In this document: one piece after another, positions 10,960-23,780 of the stretch
Layout of the letters: the number at the start of each line of letters is the position of its first letter
How positions within the stretch are numbered: the stretch's first letter is position 1
Source: Lingula anatina
Lineage: Eukaryota > Brachiopoda > Lingulata > Lingulida > Lingulidae
Reading direction: 5' to 3'
DNA: 64,000 bases
Assembly: GCF_001039355.2 (NCBI RefSeq)
Contig: NW_019775676.1
Span: forward strand, 144,405-208,404
Notes under the pieces: model-generated
What the model was told of the DNA's origin: nothing
Seen by the model: the letters and a program-made list of their open reading frames with translations, nothing else
Databases searched by the model: none
Translations under genes and position numbers: made by a program

Positions 10960-11935
10960 CTTCTTGCGCACTTTGCAACGCTGTATGTCTCTTACTGGTT
11001 GCGATCTATGATGTTTCTTGATACTGTGAGGCGATTTTAGAATTTTTCTGTTCCCCGAAGACACCACGGATGGATTTGTGACACTCAAGAGGATTACTTG
11101 GTATATCTTTTAAACTACCAATGATCTCAGTGTATTACATGCAAAGATAAATTTCCTTAAAATAATGATTTCGTTAAAAGAGTATGTTTCTATGTTAAGT
11201 GCGGCTTGTCTGCGAACAATGAAAATGCAAGTGTTCTATCTTCCATCTGGAGTATTTAAGCATTTAATTTGCGTGATTATTTACCACCAAGTGTTAAATC
11301 TGTAATCCGTCATAGATTATTCTTTGTTGTCATCTGTTGTTCAGCTTATAGCGGCTGTCGATATGGCATCTTATGCAATTTTTATCATAAACATCTTACC
11401 GCCATTTATTTCATGCACCCACAGTAGCACCATTTCTTGGCCTATTTTGCAACAGATTCTAATGGAAATTGTATCCAAATTAAAACATAAGATTTAAATG
11501 TAAACAATTACTTATTTATTTAATTTATTTATTTATTTATTTATTTTATATTTATTTTTGCTTCTTGCACAATTTGCGACGCTGTATGTCCCTTACTGGG
11601 TTTGCAATCTATGATGTTTCTTGTACTGTGTACTGTGAGGCGATTTTAGAATTTTTTCTGTTCCCCGAAGGCACCACGGACGGATTTGTGACATTCAAGA
11701 GGATTACTTGGTATATCTTTTAAACTACCAATGATCTCAGTGTATTACATGCAAAGATAAATTTCCTGCAAAAATTTCATGCAAACAATGAACATACAAG
11801 AGTTCTTAACTTCTTCCGTCATTCACTACGATCTACCATCTGAAGTATCGAAACATTTAATTTGCGTGATTATTTACCCCCACGTGTTAAATCTGTAATC
11901 CGTCATAGATTACCATTCCTTGTTTTCATCTGTTG
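10960..11935. repeat. Low-copy repeat unit, copies 2 and 3
   Basis: Two adjacent units (about 10960-11340 and 11575-11935) closely related to each other and to 8420-8830. They share 'ttttctgttccccgaag(a/g)caccacgga', 'gaggattacttggtatatctttt' and 'taaatctgtaatccgtcatagatt'. A stretch 'cacagtagcaccatttcttg(a/g)cctattttgcagcagattct' upstream of each is also duplicated. A T/A-rich TTTA microsatellite lies between them (about 11513-11560). Confidence 0.65.
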
Positions 11936-12024
11936 CTCAGCTTATAGCGACTGTCGATATGGCACCTTATGCAATTTGTTTCATAAACATCTTACCGCCA
12001 TTTATTACATAGCGTGCTATCAAC

Positions 12025-12031
12025 TATAAAA
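12025..12031 (+). promoter_or_regulatory. Candidate TATA box of somatomedin-B-like gene
   Basis: TATAAAA about 64 nt upstream of the ATG at 12095. This predicts a start of transcription near 12055 and a short 5' UTR. Inferred from position and motif only. Confidence 0.4.
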
Positions 12032-12094
12032 GTTTGTAAAGAACGTGCAAACTGGATATTGGAAACAGTGCAGTGGTAGTTTGCGGTCTTTGCA

Positions 12095-15000
12095 ATGGGT
12101 TCACCATTGCGAAGTAAACTCCGGCAATTTGCATTATTTTTTCTGTTTTTGCGAGGAGTGTTAGGCGTGGACCCACACGACGATTCGAAGGGACGGTCCA
12201 ACGCGTTAGTCAACCAAACCATCCCCGGCGATACTATCTCACCTGGCTCAGTTTTAACTCGCCGTCATTCAGCTGAAGTCTCTATTCAGGATGACTTCAA
12301 CAGGGATTCACCATTACACTTTCTTCCCAACTCGACAAGAGCCAATTTCACCAATTCTTCTTCTGGCGTAGAAAACAGCGATGTGGCAGAACCGGTAACA
12401 GTAGTCCTGCGTGAGAAAGTGTTCACCGACGAGAGAAATTTACCTTGGAATGCAAGAACTGCTACCTTTCCAATCGATACGAGAAGAGAGACAAGTGGAG
12501 ACCGAGGAAAAAGGGATCTGCCTGGCATAACTTTCACATGGGACCCGACAACATCTAGCGAATCAACACCGACTCAGTGGAATAGCTCGTCCTTTCCTTT
12601 TAACTTGCCCAAAAGATTCTGCGCAGGTAGTTTAGTTGTTCAGACATGGTGCTTCTGCGACGAATTTTGCACTTTGTTTCAAGACTGTTGTTTTGACTGC
12701 AAAGAGCCTTTGTCACTGGCGGGAGTGCGCTTAAACCCAAAAAACATCGAATGCCTCTTGCAGTCTACAGCACTTTTCAGAGGACTTCAGAGCCAACACT
12801 TCTGGATGGTGACTTCATGTCCAGAGGAATGGCCCTATGACACCGTGCGATCTAAATGCGAAGGGCCGCGAAATACCAGTGAAACTGACCGCCTTGTTCC
12901 CGTGTCCGACTTAGCAACTAAACTGACATTTCATAACAAACACTGTGCAGTGTGCCACGGTATAGCAACTGTCCAACAATGGGATTTTTACGCAACATGC
13001 GCCAGCGTTTTTTCATTTGGTGTTGATACATTTTTCAACTTCACCCGTGCAGAGGATGTTGTGGAACAGGTCAGAAGAACGCAAGGGTGTGCCTTGTTAT
13101 TTGATCCTCCAACCAACACTCCCGGCAGGCCGTGCATTCCATCTGACCACATGCCAATTGTTTCAACATCAAGTGGACGCGTCGAGACTCCTCAGTGTGG
13201 CATAGACGCCGACCCAGAGCATGAGGAACTTTGTTCGTCAGGACCGATATCTATCACGCGATTTCCGATGTGGTCATCAGACTATTATGGAAGAAATATA
13301 TTCTGCTGGCTATGTAGACTACCAAAGCGTTTTGAGCTGGACATTACACCCTGTTCTGACTCAGGTAAGATTCAGTTTTTATCAAAAAATAAAAAAAGGA
13401 AAATGTGAAAAAGCACGTTCATCAAAAAATGAAAAAAAAACGAGTGCTAGTAAGATGTATACGTGACGAAGATAATTATTTAAAAGTAAATACATGTACT
13501 GAGCATGGAATTTCAAAATAATAAAATTAAATCCAATGGAAATTAAAATAAAAGTAGTACAAAGTTAATAGTATTAGGAGTGAGCTACTCCTTTGAAGCT
13601 ATAACTTTAATCATAGGAAGGGTTTGTTTCCAATTGATTGCGTTGAAGTTACGTGATTACGTGTCTTGCCGCCGGCGCCACTTTATAACGGCACATCGTG
13701 GAAAGCCCAGTTCTTTTATTCAGTTTGTTTCCTGCTAACTTAATTAAAAGTTTCTCGCCAAAACAAAGCTTACGTACATGTAATGCATGCACTATTCGTA
13801 ACATTTTATGAAGTCCGTATAGATACACTTAGCGTCTGTCGTCGGCAGCGGGGGCGGCGGCGGCGTCGCCGTGCACTTTCAGTGATAACACGATAAGTGG
13901 AAAATTGAATTATATTTTGTCTTTAAATTTACAGAACTGATGAATTATAATAAAGCTCAAGTCAAGTTCGAAAAGCAGCATGATCAAGCCATTTTTTTTC
14001 AAATTTAATGCTGTTTTTTTTTCTCTCTCTCTATCTCTCTTTTCAGCATATTTGCTGTACTGATAACGCATTTCAAAGAATACCGATAGGTAGATTGTCT
14101 TGAAACTCACATGAGTGATCAATTTTACTGAAATACAGGTCGAAGTAAAACATAAGTTTTTAATCAGACCATTTTTACAAAAGCTATGCATTTCTTACTT
14201 TTGTCAGCATATTTTACCTACTGGCATAAAATAAAAACCGTATCATAATTAGATTTAAAACTGGCCAGACTGAATCATGGATTTAATATACAGGTCAAAA
14301 TCAAAAATAAGCTTGATCGGTTCAGTTTTGATAAGTTGTGCCTTTTTTGTATATAAATATTTTTCCTCAGATTCAATCCTTAGGCATGTAAACATTCCCA
14401 TTATTCAACTAATTAGATACGTAAAAGTGTTCCTTTGTCCTTTTCTACATCTTAATAATATTGTCAGTTGATTAAAATGATGGTGAATCTGTTATCGTGT
14501 ATTGTGTAATAAAGTCAAAAATGGAAATAGCAGTTTGTCAGATTCAGGATTCAAGTCTTTACTATGTTCATAATCTCATTTTTTTCTTTTTTGTTTGTGA
14601 AATTTTAATTTTTCATAATCAAGGTGTGGCTTTGAACTTCCATGTCATTAAGGCCTTTGCTACTCATATTTCCTTAGTATCCATAATACTTTTATTTTAT
14701 TATTAAAAATTTATGGTCATTATGCTGTTAAGCATTATGTAATACTGCATAAAAATTGAAGGAAACCCTATTTTGGGCACTGCTGCCATAATGACCATTA
14801 AAGGAAAGCCATGTTCCTTATTATTCTCAAACTTACTGAGAAGATTCATAGGACTAAAATGCAGCTTGTGTTGAAAAGACCAGTCTGGTTGCATTGTCTT
14901 CTGTAAGCAGTGCAGTTCTTTATGAAATTTTCATTTCTCACATATTTGCTTTTTCAATGTGGGACTTAGAACTCCCATGGGCATCAAGCCGAATGGTGGT

Positions 15001-16545
15001 CAAATTTACTAAATGCCCTTGTTATGTTTAATAGATAATTAAAATTGGTGATGATTATACAGTTAATCATTATGTAATGTTGCATCAAAATTGACCAAAA
15101 ATCTACTTTGTGTAATCACGTTATGAAAACAAAACATGTTACTTATTATTTTGTAACTTACAAGAATGATTCTTAGGTATGACATACAGCTCAAATTGGA
15201 AAACCAGCTTGATTACATTATCATTTTTTCTTGAATTTATGCACTTTTGTGAATTTTTGTATTTTTCTCGTGCTGGCATTTTCATAATGTGAACTTGACA
15301 CTCATGGGCCTAAATCCTAACACATTTTATTTACATCCGTATTACCTTTCGTGCACAATTAAAATTTAATGTTGACTTGGCTGATAAGCATCAGGTATTT
15401 TCGCATCAGAATCTCCAGTAACCTTTTTATGTGGACCATTATTTTCTGCTTTTTGTGTGTACATTTGACAGCTTTGATGCCTTGTTGAAATTTTGCCAGG
15501 AAAGAAATTCTGCGAGAATTACAGCGATATTTATAAATGTCTGTCAAATTTCATTTTCTCGGATGATTGTAATTGAGTGACGAAGTTTGAGGTCGGCAGT
15601 TTTAGCAGATGTTCACAATAAACAGTACAAATCTTTATTTTAGGCATACAGTTAAAATAAAGTCTTGAGGTTGCTCAGCATCAGTATCGTGTGAAACTAC
15701 AACTGTTTATCGTCGTCAAGACTTGCCCACATTTTGTCATTTCCATGATAATAAAAATCTTTATTCATTCTTCCATTACCATCGATCCTATAAGCAAATA
15801 AAATTTTATTTTCAATAGCTTAAGAAAAATTAACTGAGCCAATACCAGCAAATATTTATGATATTAGGTGTCCGCTTAGCATTTTATAATGTCCCCTCCA
15901 CCAAAACGGTTAGCAAAATCCTCGAGGACCCTGTTAAGCACTACAAAAATAACAGAAATTGCATATTTTATTTCTCTAGAAAGAACTCGATCATTCGATT
16001 CACTAGGATATTCCGTCTTGCTCGACACGACTGGAGTGCAATATAAGAAACCGTGTGAGGACTTCACAGGCCAGGAACATGTAAGTCGTTGATATGTGGG
16101 CATACAGTTTATGCACAGATATTGCTTTGTAAATATACAATGTCAATTATTCTCTTGTGATTATCTATTTTATCACAGGGACAGAATATGATTGTAAAGA
16201 TTGTTTACTCTTGCATGACGTGATCTTGATAAGAGTGTGAACCGTATATACAAACAAAAATTTTAATTTTAAAAAGATTATGTAGCAACACCTAATTGCC
16301 ACCAGAAAGTGCACTTTAGATCCAACAAAAACATATAGAAACAGTTTCATACTGATTTGCAATTTTAATTACCTCAGTAAGGCATGCGCTGTGTCGACAA
16401 CCGTGTCTTAAGATTGAATTGCTTAATCCGTCTATGGTGATCTGAAAACACATTGTTACAAACGGTTCGAGGGCGTCCTATCTTATTCCACGTTTGAAGA
16501 TGGGTTCCCCTCTTTTCTCTTATATATAACTGCTATATATATATA

Positions 16546-16589
<44 letters not shown>

Positions 16590-17223
16590 AAATTCCACGT
16601 TCCAGTTATCTTGTGAAGACACAGAAGATGACCAGTGTTTTACTCCAATACGATACCTGTTCAACATTGATTTTCCCATCCATTTTGCTTTGGTCCCGGA
16701 AGAGGATTTCAACGCCACTGCAGCTAAAGGCATCTGTGCCCTAAACTTATTTTATCTCTTCGGTCTCAACATTTTCGAAATTGCCAGTAAAGGGGTGTGG
16801 AAATTTCCAGGCCGCCGCGGGGTGTGTAGAGAGGTAGTTCAAAGTCCAACGATTTCAACAGTAGTCTCCGTCTTCACTTTTAAGGTCAGGTTAACGAAGA
16901 CAATCAGCAGTTATCGTGAAGGTTTCAAGATGTTTGCCTCGTTCCTAGACGATTTCACCGGGAGGCTGAAGGCCAGGAACGAGCGAATCACATATGCGGG
17001 CAACGTATACCAGGTCACTGTGATGGGTTCGGTCAAGGACTCCTGCGCATCTGACGGAAGTACTACTCAATTAGGCAAACCTCCTCCAGGAATGCACGAC
17101 GTCAAGCCTAGCAACCCGCCCTCCTCTACCGGAGGGGATCTGCTTAGCAGTACTACTTCACTAGCGCACATAGCGTTTACTGTTGCCTGGGGTGTCTTTG
17201 TTTGGGAGATATTTATTATGTAA
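12095..17223 (+). CDS. Secreted or anchored somatomedin-B-like protein (662 aa, three exons)
   Basis: Exons: 12095-13364 (donor TCAG|GTAAGA, phase 1), 15980-16080 (acceptor TTTCTCTAG, donor CAT|GTAAGT, phase 0) and 16606-17223 (acceptor TTCCAG, stop TAA). The frames join exactly. The N-terminus is a signal peptide (hydrophobic FALFFLFL at residues 12-19). Residues ~30-170 are Ser/Thr- and N-glycosylation-rich with a basic GKRD site. Residues ~175-202 form a somatomedin-B-like cluster (FC, WCFCDEFC, DCCFDC). Then come CPEEWPYD and FHNKHCAVCHG, a Cys module found next to somatomedin-B domains in the ectodomains of invertebrate Methuselah/secretin-like GPCRs. After exon 3 there is only one hydrophobic C-terminal segment (SLAHIAFTVAWGVFVWEIFI) preceded by a Pro/Ser/Gly stretch, so a GPI signal or single TM is likely, not a 7TM. 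Partner and role unknown. Confidence 0.75.
16536..16590. repeat. (TA)n/(ATT)n microsatellite at an intron 3' end
   Basis: A TA run followed by about 16 ATT units, ending only ~16 nt before the acceptor of exon 3 of the somatomedin-B-like gene. Length changes here could affect branch point to acceptor spacing (inference). Confidence 0.85.
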
Positions 17224-19758
17224 CGACACTTATCATTTGAAATGATTACTGGGTATTGAATACCGCATATGATGGTTGATAAAGAAAATGGATTGTGAGT
17301 GACAATAGCGATTTCTGTCATATAATGTCAGATGAGAAACTCTCTGGTACCATTGTTTTCTTTTCCATATCTTAAGAGAGTTTGAAATGCGATTAATTTA
17401 TTGCACATAATAGCTTTATCAGTATATTATGCCATTTCATATTTCTGTAATAGGGTAAACAGAGAGATAATCCTTCCTCTGTGAGGGGCACATAGTGCTC
17501 CTGTTACTAGATATTTACAGATACTCCTATAGATATTCACTCAATATGCACGTCTTTTCAATAGAGTCTTTTGTATACATGTCGCCATCACCGTCGCTTT
17601 CTATTGTACCATAGAGCATGTCACATTACAGTTTATATTACAGTATAAATTCATTGTCATGAGGAGGGGACTTTAAAGAACTTTAAAGACTTTATGTACA
17701 CGGAGTACTTCAGTCGGCTTAATGATCAGTCAGAGCTTTGACTCGATTATAAACCTGTCCAGACCATAGTTGATGCCGGTAGAACATAGTCAAGATTTTA
17801 CCACTTTTATCATATCCCATCTATGATATCAAAGTAAAACCATAGGATGCACTTTACAGAAAGCTGTTAGATACCAACATACTGTCCAAAACCACTAAGT
17901 GCAGATTTCATGTTGTGTTGATTGTGTAGTCCAGTTTTTGACGCATACTTGTAGTACTACTAGTATGTATTAGAGTCAAAACAAAATGTTGTGGTTATTA
18001 TCGCCTCGTCCGACGTTAGACCTACTCGTATTTATCAGGCAATATTCGCCCAATTGATAATTACACTTATACATCAGATATTCAGGTACCAAATGCTAAG
18101 ATTTTTTTCAAAGCACTAAATGGATAAATTACAGAAATCAAAAATGCATGTACAAACAAAGCATGTAAACAGGCATGTAAAAAGTCCCTGGCAATAAAAT
18201 CTCATATAAGAATTATGATATATGATTGGTCAGCATGGCTTCATTTTGGTATGAAATCCTAGCTCTTGTGCATTTTGAAGATAAAACATATGGTGGATTT
18301 GACATTACATTCCAGTTCCCTCTAAAAATAATATTTCAGTACATCAGATTTTTACTCACAAAATATTTGGAATAATAAATGAAAAATAATATAGCATCAT
18401 CTTATAATTCACTTTATAAGCCACGATGATCATTCTTTTTGTGTTAAAGATTCACCAAAACAAATTGGTGTTAAAAGCTCAGTATATGTTCTTTCTCATG
18501 TAATGTATGCCAATAACAAGTAACTATGGCCAGTCTTTAAAAATATATTTGAAAATGGCAAATTTTGAAAAATTACCATTTTAAAAGCTATTTTTCAAAT
18601 TTTTAAAGGCCAGGAAAAACACTTAATCTTGGGCATAATTTATATTTATTTTTAACATTCTAATGTTGACGTTTCCATCGAAGCTTCGGAAAATGGTCTC
18701 TGGTAATGATGACTGGCCAGTCATTTTAAACTAAATCAACATTTTAAAAAAATCAATTGAAGGTCGAATCCAAGTGCATATAGAGATAGATAAATGATTC
18801 ATTGGTACGAGAAAATTGCTTCTTTCCCCGATAAAATCCAGTTTGGTGGGTAAATCCCATGGAGTTGCCCTTAAGCTTTGTCTTTAGTCTAAAAACTGCC
18901 CACAGACTTCCTCCATCCAATTTTACCTCAAACCTTCCGCTCCATGTCTTCACATTCCCCTGACGCTGCACTCCCATCCCTGGCTTTGGTCTCCTTTGAC
19001 ATAAAACGCCTTTGATATAGCCGTCATTATTTTCCAGAAGTAAAAAGTTAAAATATTGTTCTTATTACGGCTACAATAGTGGCAGCTGAGATAGCCAAAA
19101 AGGAATAAGAATTTTAACATGGAAGCGGGAAAAAACCCGTGTAAAATACTTCCATTCACACAGAAAAAGGAAATACATAGAAGCAGAGATTGGCGATGCA
19201 GGGGTCAAATAATTACATAACGGGCAATTTCAAGTGTTTTCATTATTCTTGCTGATTTCACAGATTCATAATCATAATGTTTTCCAAATAAAACGGGATA
19301 TTGGACATAGACAAAAACGCATGTCGATTGCAATACGTGCAATTTCTAATCACAAGTGATTAAACTAATTGCCGTGATCTCATCTTATTGCTCCCAAAAT
19401 TGAAATATTTCCTAGCTTCCAATGCCTACAGAAGTTATATAATAATCTACTGGACAGTGCTGTTTTTTATATACTAAATGGTCCGTTATATCAATTTAGA
19501 CCTCTATGGCGCAAATTTGTGGAATGGGATTATGAATTAGTACTAATAGCTTACAGTACAATAGAAGCAATTTTAGGGGCTTAGTGGAGGTTCTTTTCGC
19601 AATATGTTGTTAATATAGGGTCCAGTAATGATTCTTCGTCAACATAAAGATAATTGGACCAATTAAGAACTTGCTGTAAAGTACCCTTGCAAGACACGAG
19701 TACTAGGCAGTCGTGCGGAAACTTTACGACAATCTCCTTTCAAAAGTTCAGTTGCGAG
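17224..19758. other. Intergenic AT-rich region, no gene seen
   Basis: Probably contains the 3' UTR of the preceding gene. I found no conserved domain, RNA gene or clear repeat. Short open frames on both strands look random. Confidence 0.5.
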
Positions 19759-20470
19759 ATGAAGAACGACACGCTTGACGAATATGGGGATTCCGACATT
19801 TCTGGTAACTTGACGTTTAACGAAAGCAAAACGACCACTGAGGCACGACTATGCATTGGGTTAACTCAGTGCATTCCTTTCATCGCAGCAGAGACCATTA
19901 TTACGTTGGCACCAATTATTGGTAACGCCCTGTTTATCTTGGCGTTTTTACGTTTTAACAAACTTCGCAAACGACAAAACTATCTCTTGATCAGCCTTTC
20001 AGTTGTTGATCACTTCACGGGCTTGATAGTTGTTCCAGTATTTATTATAAACAATTATTTCATGGAAAATGTACCGGCTTTGAACTACCTTTCATCTGAA
20101 AAATACTTTTGCATAGCCAAGATAAGCGTAGGAACGGCTATGCTGTGCGTGTCCTTCTTTTTCCAGCTGCACAAAGCAGTCGAAATATACGTCAAGATCT
20201 GTCGAAGTACCCTGTACATGACGATGTTCTCTAAGAATAGACTTCTTATAAGCATAGTTACAACATGGCTGTACGGAATCGCTATAAATCTCCAGCCTTT
20301 GCTTGGTTGGAATGAATGGACTCGAGAGAAAGAATGCCAGGCTCCTCGAGTTCAACCTCTTCACATACAGTTTGTTATTGTACTGCATGAACCAATCTGC
20401 ATGGTGGTAGTGTTCTGACTGTATGTTGCCATCTTTTGCCATGTCCGACAGCACCGAAATCGAATTTTTT
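19759..20470 (+). pseudogene. Class A (rhodopsin-family) GPCR remnant, broken in TM5
   Basis: Starts at ATG 19759. The extracellular N-terminus has N-glycosylation sites (NDT, NLT, NES). TM1 has the GN pair (IIGNALFILAF). TM2 has LISLSVVDHFTGLIVVP. A Cys precedes TM3 (YFCIAKIS). TM4 holds TTWLYG and is followed by QPLLGWNEW, reminiscent of adenosine/amine-type receptors. ECL2 has its Cys (KECQAP). TM5 reaches its Pro (LHEPICMVVVF), then an in-frame TGA at 20416-20418. Reading past the stop gives LYVAIFCHVRQHRNRI, a normal-looking TM5 end and ICL3, then a T run. No TM6/TM7 follows. The DRY motif is EIY. I infer a decaying receptor gene. Alternatives are a sequencing error at TGA with further exons not recognised. 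The ligand cannot be assigned. Confidence 0.7.
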
Positions 20471-20482
20471 TTTTTTTTTTTT
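20461..20482. repeat. Poly-T tract after broken GPCR
   Basis: About 18-19 T directly after the GPCR homology ends. It marks the point where receptor similarity is lost. Confidence 0.8.
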
Positions 20483-23400
20483 GCTTCGCTTCGTTTTACA
20501 TTCTTCCTGATATAAAAGTAAGGGGGAGCCAAAATGAGAAGTCTGCAGATAACCAATGTTCTTTAGCTTTTAGTGAAACGTAACGAGACACATGTGACTA
20601 TCGTTAAGTCACTATTGACTATTGTCAATTGTGGTTGTTGAATGTATTATTATTTATTTATTTATTTATTTATTGCGTATAACGTGCACACATGGACTAC
20701 ATAAAAGTATATGATTTCAATGATGTGACTGAGTTTCAAATAATATTTAAGGTAGATCGGTCGTTACGTCATTTGATTGTGTGCGCAATTCCTACTTGTC
20801 GTCAAACGTTTCCATGCAACGACAGTGTAGTCGATTCTGTCAATTTAATGAAATAAGACCACCATCTGTATACAGCAAAGAACTCAATTTTGCATTTGAT
20901 TCTTAGTAATATATTAAGATTATCGAGTGTATTCGCCGTTTCTTTAAACTCCTTACGACATCAGTAAAGCGGTAATTCTGCAGGTTAAGCATATGTGATG
21001 TACTTGGATATTTCTTCACACAGAAAAAATATTACAGTGGCAAAACATGTAGCTATCGACCCTCCTTAAGTAATTGTGCGTAACGGAGATGAGAACAGAG
21101 ACACGTTATTTTAAAACATTTATATATGTATAACTTATAAGATATTATTTTGCATGAATAAAATGTGCTGTGTCCATATTTTTTTCTTTTGTTTTGTCAT
21201 CTTTTCAATACCATCGTCTGTAAAACTAAGTTCAAAAATGCCGTATCATTTACAGAAAAAATGCGCTGTGGCCTTATTACCAAAACCAACAAACATATTA
21301 TGCCTCTATTACATTGTGATATAACTCCAACTATAAGCTCACATGAGTACAAAGAACACAACTATAAAATACGTACGTGCCTACCATTGCATGATTCCAT
21401 TAAAGGGAACCTGTATATAATATAATCCTACTCCATTTGCACTGCCCACCAATAGACACCAACATTGTGCATAAAAGCCTCGTTTTGAACATCATATAAA
21501 TATGTTTGCTTTTGAGAGCAAGTTTAGAGAACGTCGAGGCCGCATCTATATGTGAGTAAATCAAAGATAAACCTACAATGTAACTCGCCTATTTTTCTTC
21601 TTCAATTGTCAGGCCTGGTGCAGGCATCGATGATGCCTGGTCCTCCAGTTTACTCTATTTTCAGTCAACATTTATTTATCTATTTATTTTTGCAAAGACA
21701 TTAAGGCTGTCAATAATAAGATGCCCTTTGCCTTCCCCTGCTTCTTATTCATTCAATTTTCCTACAAAGTACAAGTTTTTCTTTACTATGACGTCTACAA
21801 AATAACGTCATAGCAATTAACCGGATGTAATAACAATGCAATTTACGGTTGCTTATGCAAAACATGCCCGAACGTCATTGCTGATTATTATGATTGTCTA
21901 TAACAACTTTATAATAATACAGCTCACATATCATCCCCAACAAAATTCGTTATCTACCAATAAAAGTCCAACAGGAATATCGTATTTGGCTTCAGGGTTC
22001 AGATTATGAGTTCCGTCTTGTTTGGGGAGGTTGGCTCATGCCTCAGTTAAAACAAGCAATAGAGTAGTCGCCGGGTTCCCCCTTGAAGATGCAAGGGGTT
22101 ATCCCAACGATCTTGATGGTCTATTAAGCTGAATTCCTTGGTCTCCATCACTCCTCATCGGTATTTATAAAAATCATGGGGCACAGCTAGAACTGCAGTA
22201 GCAGAAGGAAAGCCTGGATTAGCTTGTTGGGGTGTTCTAAGCTCAAACATCGCTTTTTCCATTCCCTATATCGCAATTTAGAAAATAAGGCATATATATT
22301 CAATGACGTTATCAGGGATTTTGCATCAATCAACTTAATTAAGTAAACTGGTATAATGTCGCTAAAGTAAGTAGACACCTACCGCGAGTGACATCCTTCA
22401 TAAATATCCCCGCATTGTATTATGGAGGATATACATGTTTACATCATCGTCTAGAATAGACTCCTGACAGATAAAAGGTAATATTTCTACCCAAAAAAAT
22501 TGTGGGGAAACCGCCCTTTCTGGGGAGTGGGGGATGACTACGGCCCTCCCTGCCTGGGATTTGACGGATGTTCAAAGAGAGATTCAGAAGCTGATAATGC
22601 TGTAAGCCTGTATCACAACACCTTGCGCGTAAAAAGCTGTCCAGGTTTGCTTTCAGTTATATTATGTTCAAATTGATCAGTTTAAAATAGTATCATTAGG
22701 AAAAATTATGTTTCTATACTAAAATTTCTCCAAACACAACATAATTTAACAATAAATGGACAATTAAGAATCCCTCTTGCACAATGACGACGGCACCAGA
22801 AGTTCAATACTGTACGAATGAAACTCGATCAGCGCCATGTTGTCCTGACAGAGGTGACGAGTTCCATTTAACGTTATGATTAATGCTGACAGGACGGTGA
22901 AGGTAAACCGATATTCACCATCGCATGGGTTTTGAAATAAGATATCACCAAAGGTATGTCTATTCTATTTCTACAGTTTGATGTTCCTTTTATCAAAGAT
23001 ATGAATGTTTTAGGGTGCAGTGAAGAAAATCGTGTTGAGAGTTCTCAACATTTAATTTAACTTTGCCCTTCTGCCGTATGGAGTATGGGGCTGACATGGG
23101 CTTACTTTTACAAAGTTTGTAACATCAAATAAAAATTCAAAAGAAAAATATCCTTTAATGTCGAACTTTGATGGGCTTTGTAACTACCGGTGTTTTCTGT
23201 ATTATATTCAAAAAGATAACTTTATTTGATGAACAACTTTAGAGTGCTTATACACTGCTTACCAGTATATTTTTTCTCATCACAGAGAGCAAACCAAATA
23301 TTGATTTCATATTTATATACTGCTGCACATATATTGCAATGACTAGAGTTACTCATACGTTTTTCTCATTATACGTTTTTCACTTCCGAAATACAGCTCC

Positions 23401-23686
23401 ACATGTACACGCGTTTAGGGATGAAATAACAAAAGGGTGAAATAACAAAAGTTATGTAAGAAAGTTAAGATATTGTGCTGTATTAATCGAGAAATTAGCA
23501 GCTGCCTCGATAAAGGTAGCTTTAATGAGTGTCTGAAGCATTAAGTATAGCACACAGAGATCAAAAAGACCCCATCACTTCCACTTCGCTGAAGTGAGAC
23601 TTTGAAGTAATTGGTAATTACCAGTATGTTTTTCAGTTTTTCGATTGACAAAGCAATATCGTTGATTCCTTTTGCAGTAGGTGTGA

Positions 23687-23780
23687 TATAAGGCTGCGAC
23701 ATTCATTGGTGATCATTCGAGTCGAGAAGCTCGTACCCAGCAAGTGCCTCCAGTTTACTCGTTTGCCTTACAGGAATCCA
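23687..23780 (+). promoter_or_regulatory. TATA promoter and non-coding first exon, copy 1
   Basis: TATAAG at 23687-23692. About 30 nt downstream starts a ~63-nt non-coding first exon ('ttggtgatcattcgagt', 'cccagcaagtg', 'tttactcgt') ending at a GTGAGT donor (23781). Conserved in all copies, together with ~130 bp upstream ('gaagtgagactttgaagt', 'accagtatgtttttcag', 'caaagcaatatcg'). The start site is inferred from spacing. Confidence 0.65.

Noticed and set aside
15889-15979. Longer 5' extension of exon 2 of the somatomedin-B-like gene
   Set aside because: The earlier acceptors at about 15867 and 15879 enter a frame that hits a stop. The TTTCTCTAG acceptor at 15979 restores the phase from exon 1.
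20416-20418. TGA read as selenocysteine in the GPCR
   Set aside because: No selenocysteine is known at this TM5 position, no SECIS-like hairpin was recognised, and TM6-TM7 are also missing.
20092-20556. 154-codon minus-strand frame
   Set aside because: Antisense shadow of the GPCR remnant and of the poly-T tract (giving a poly-Lys run).
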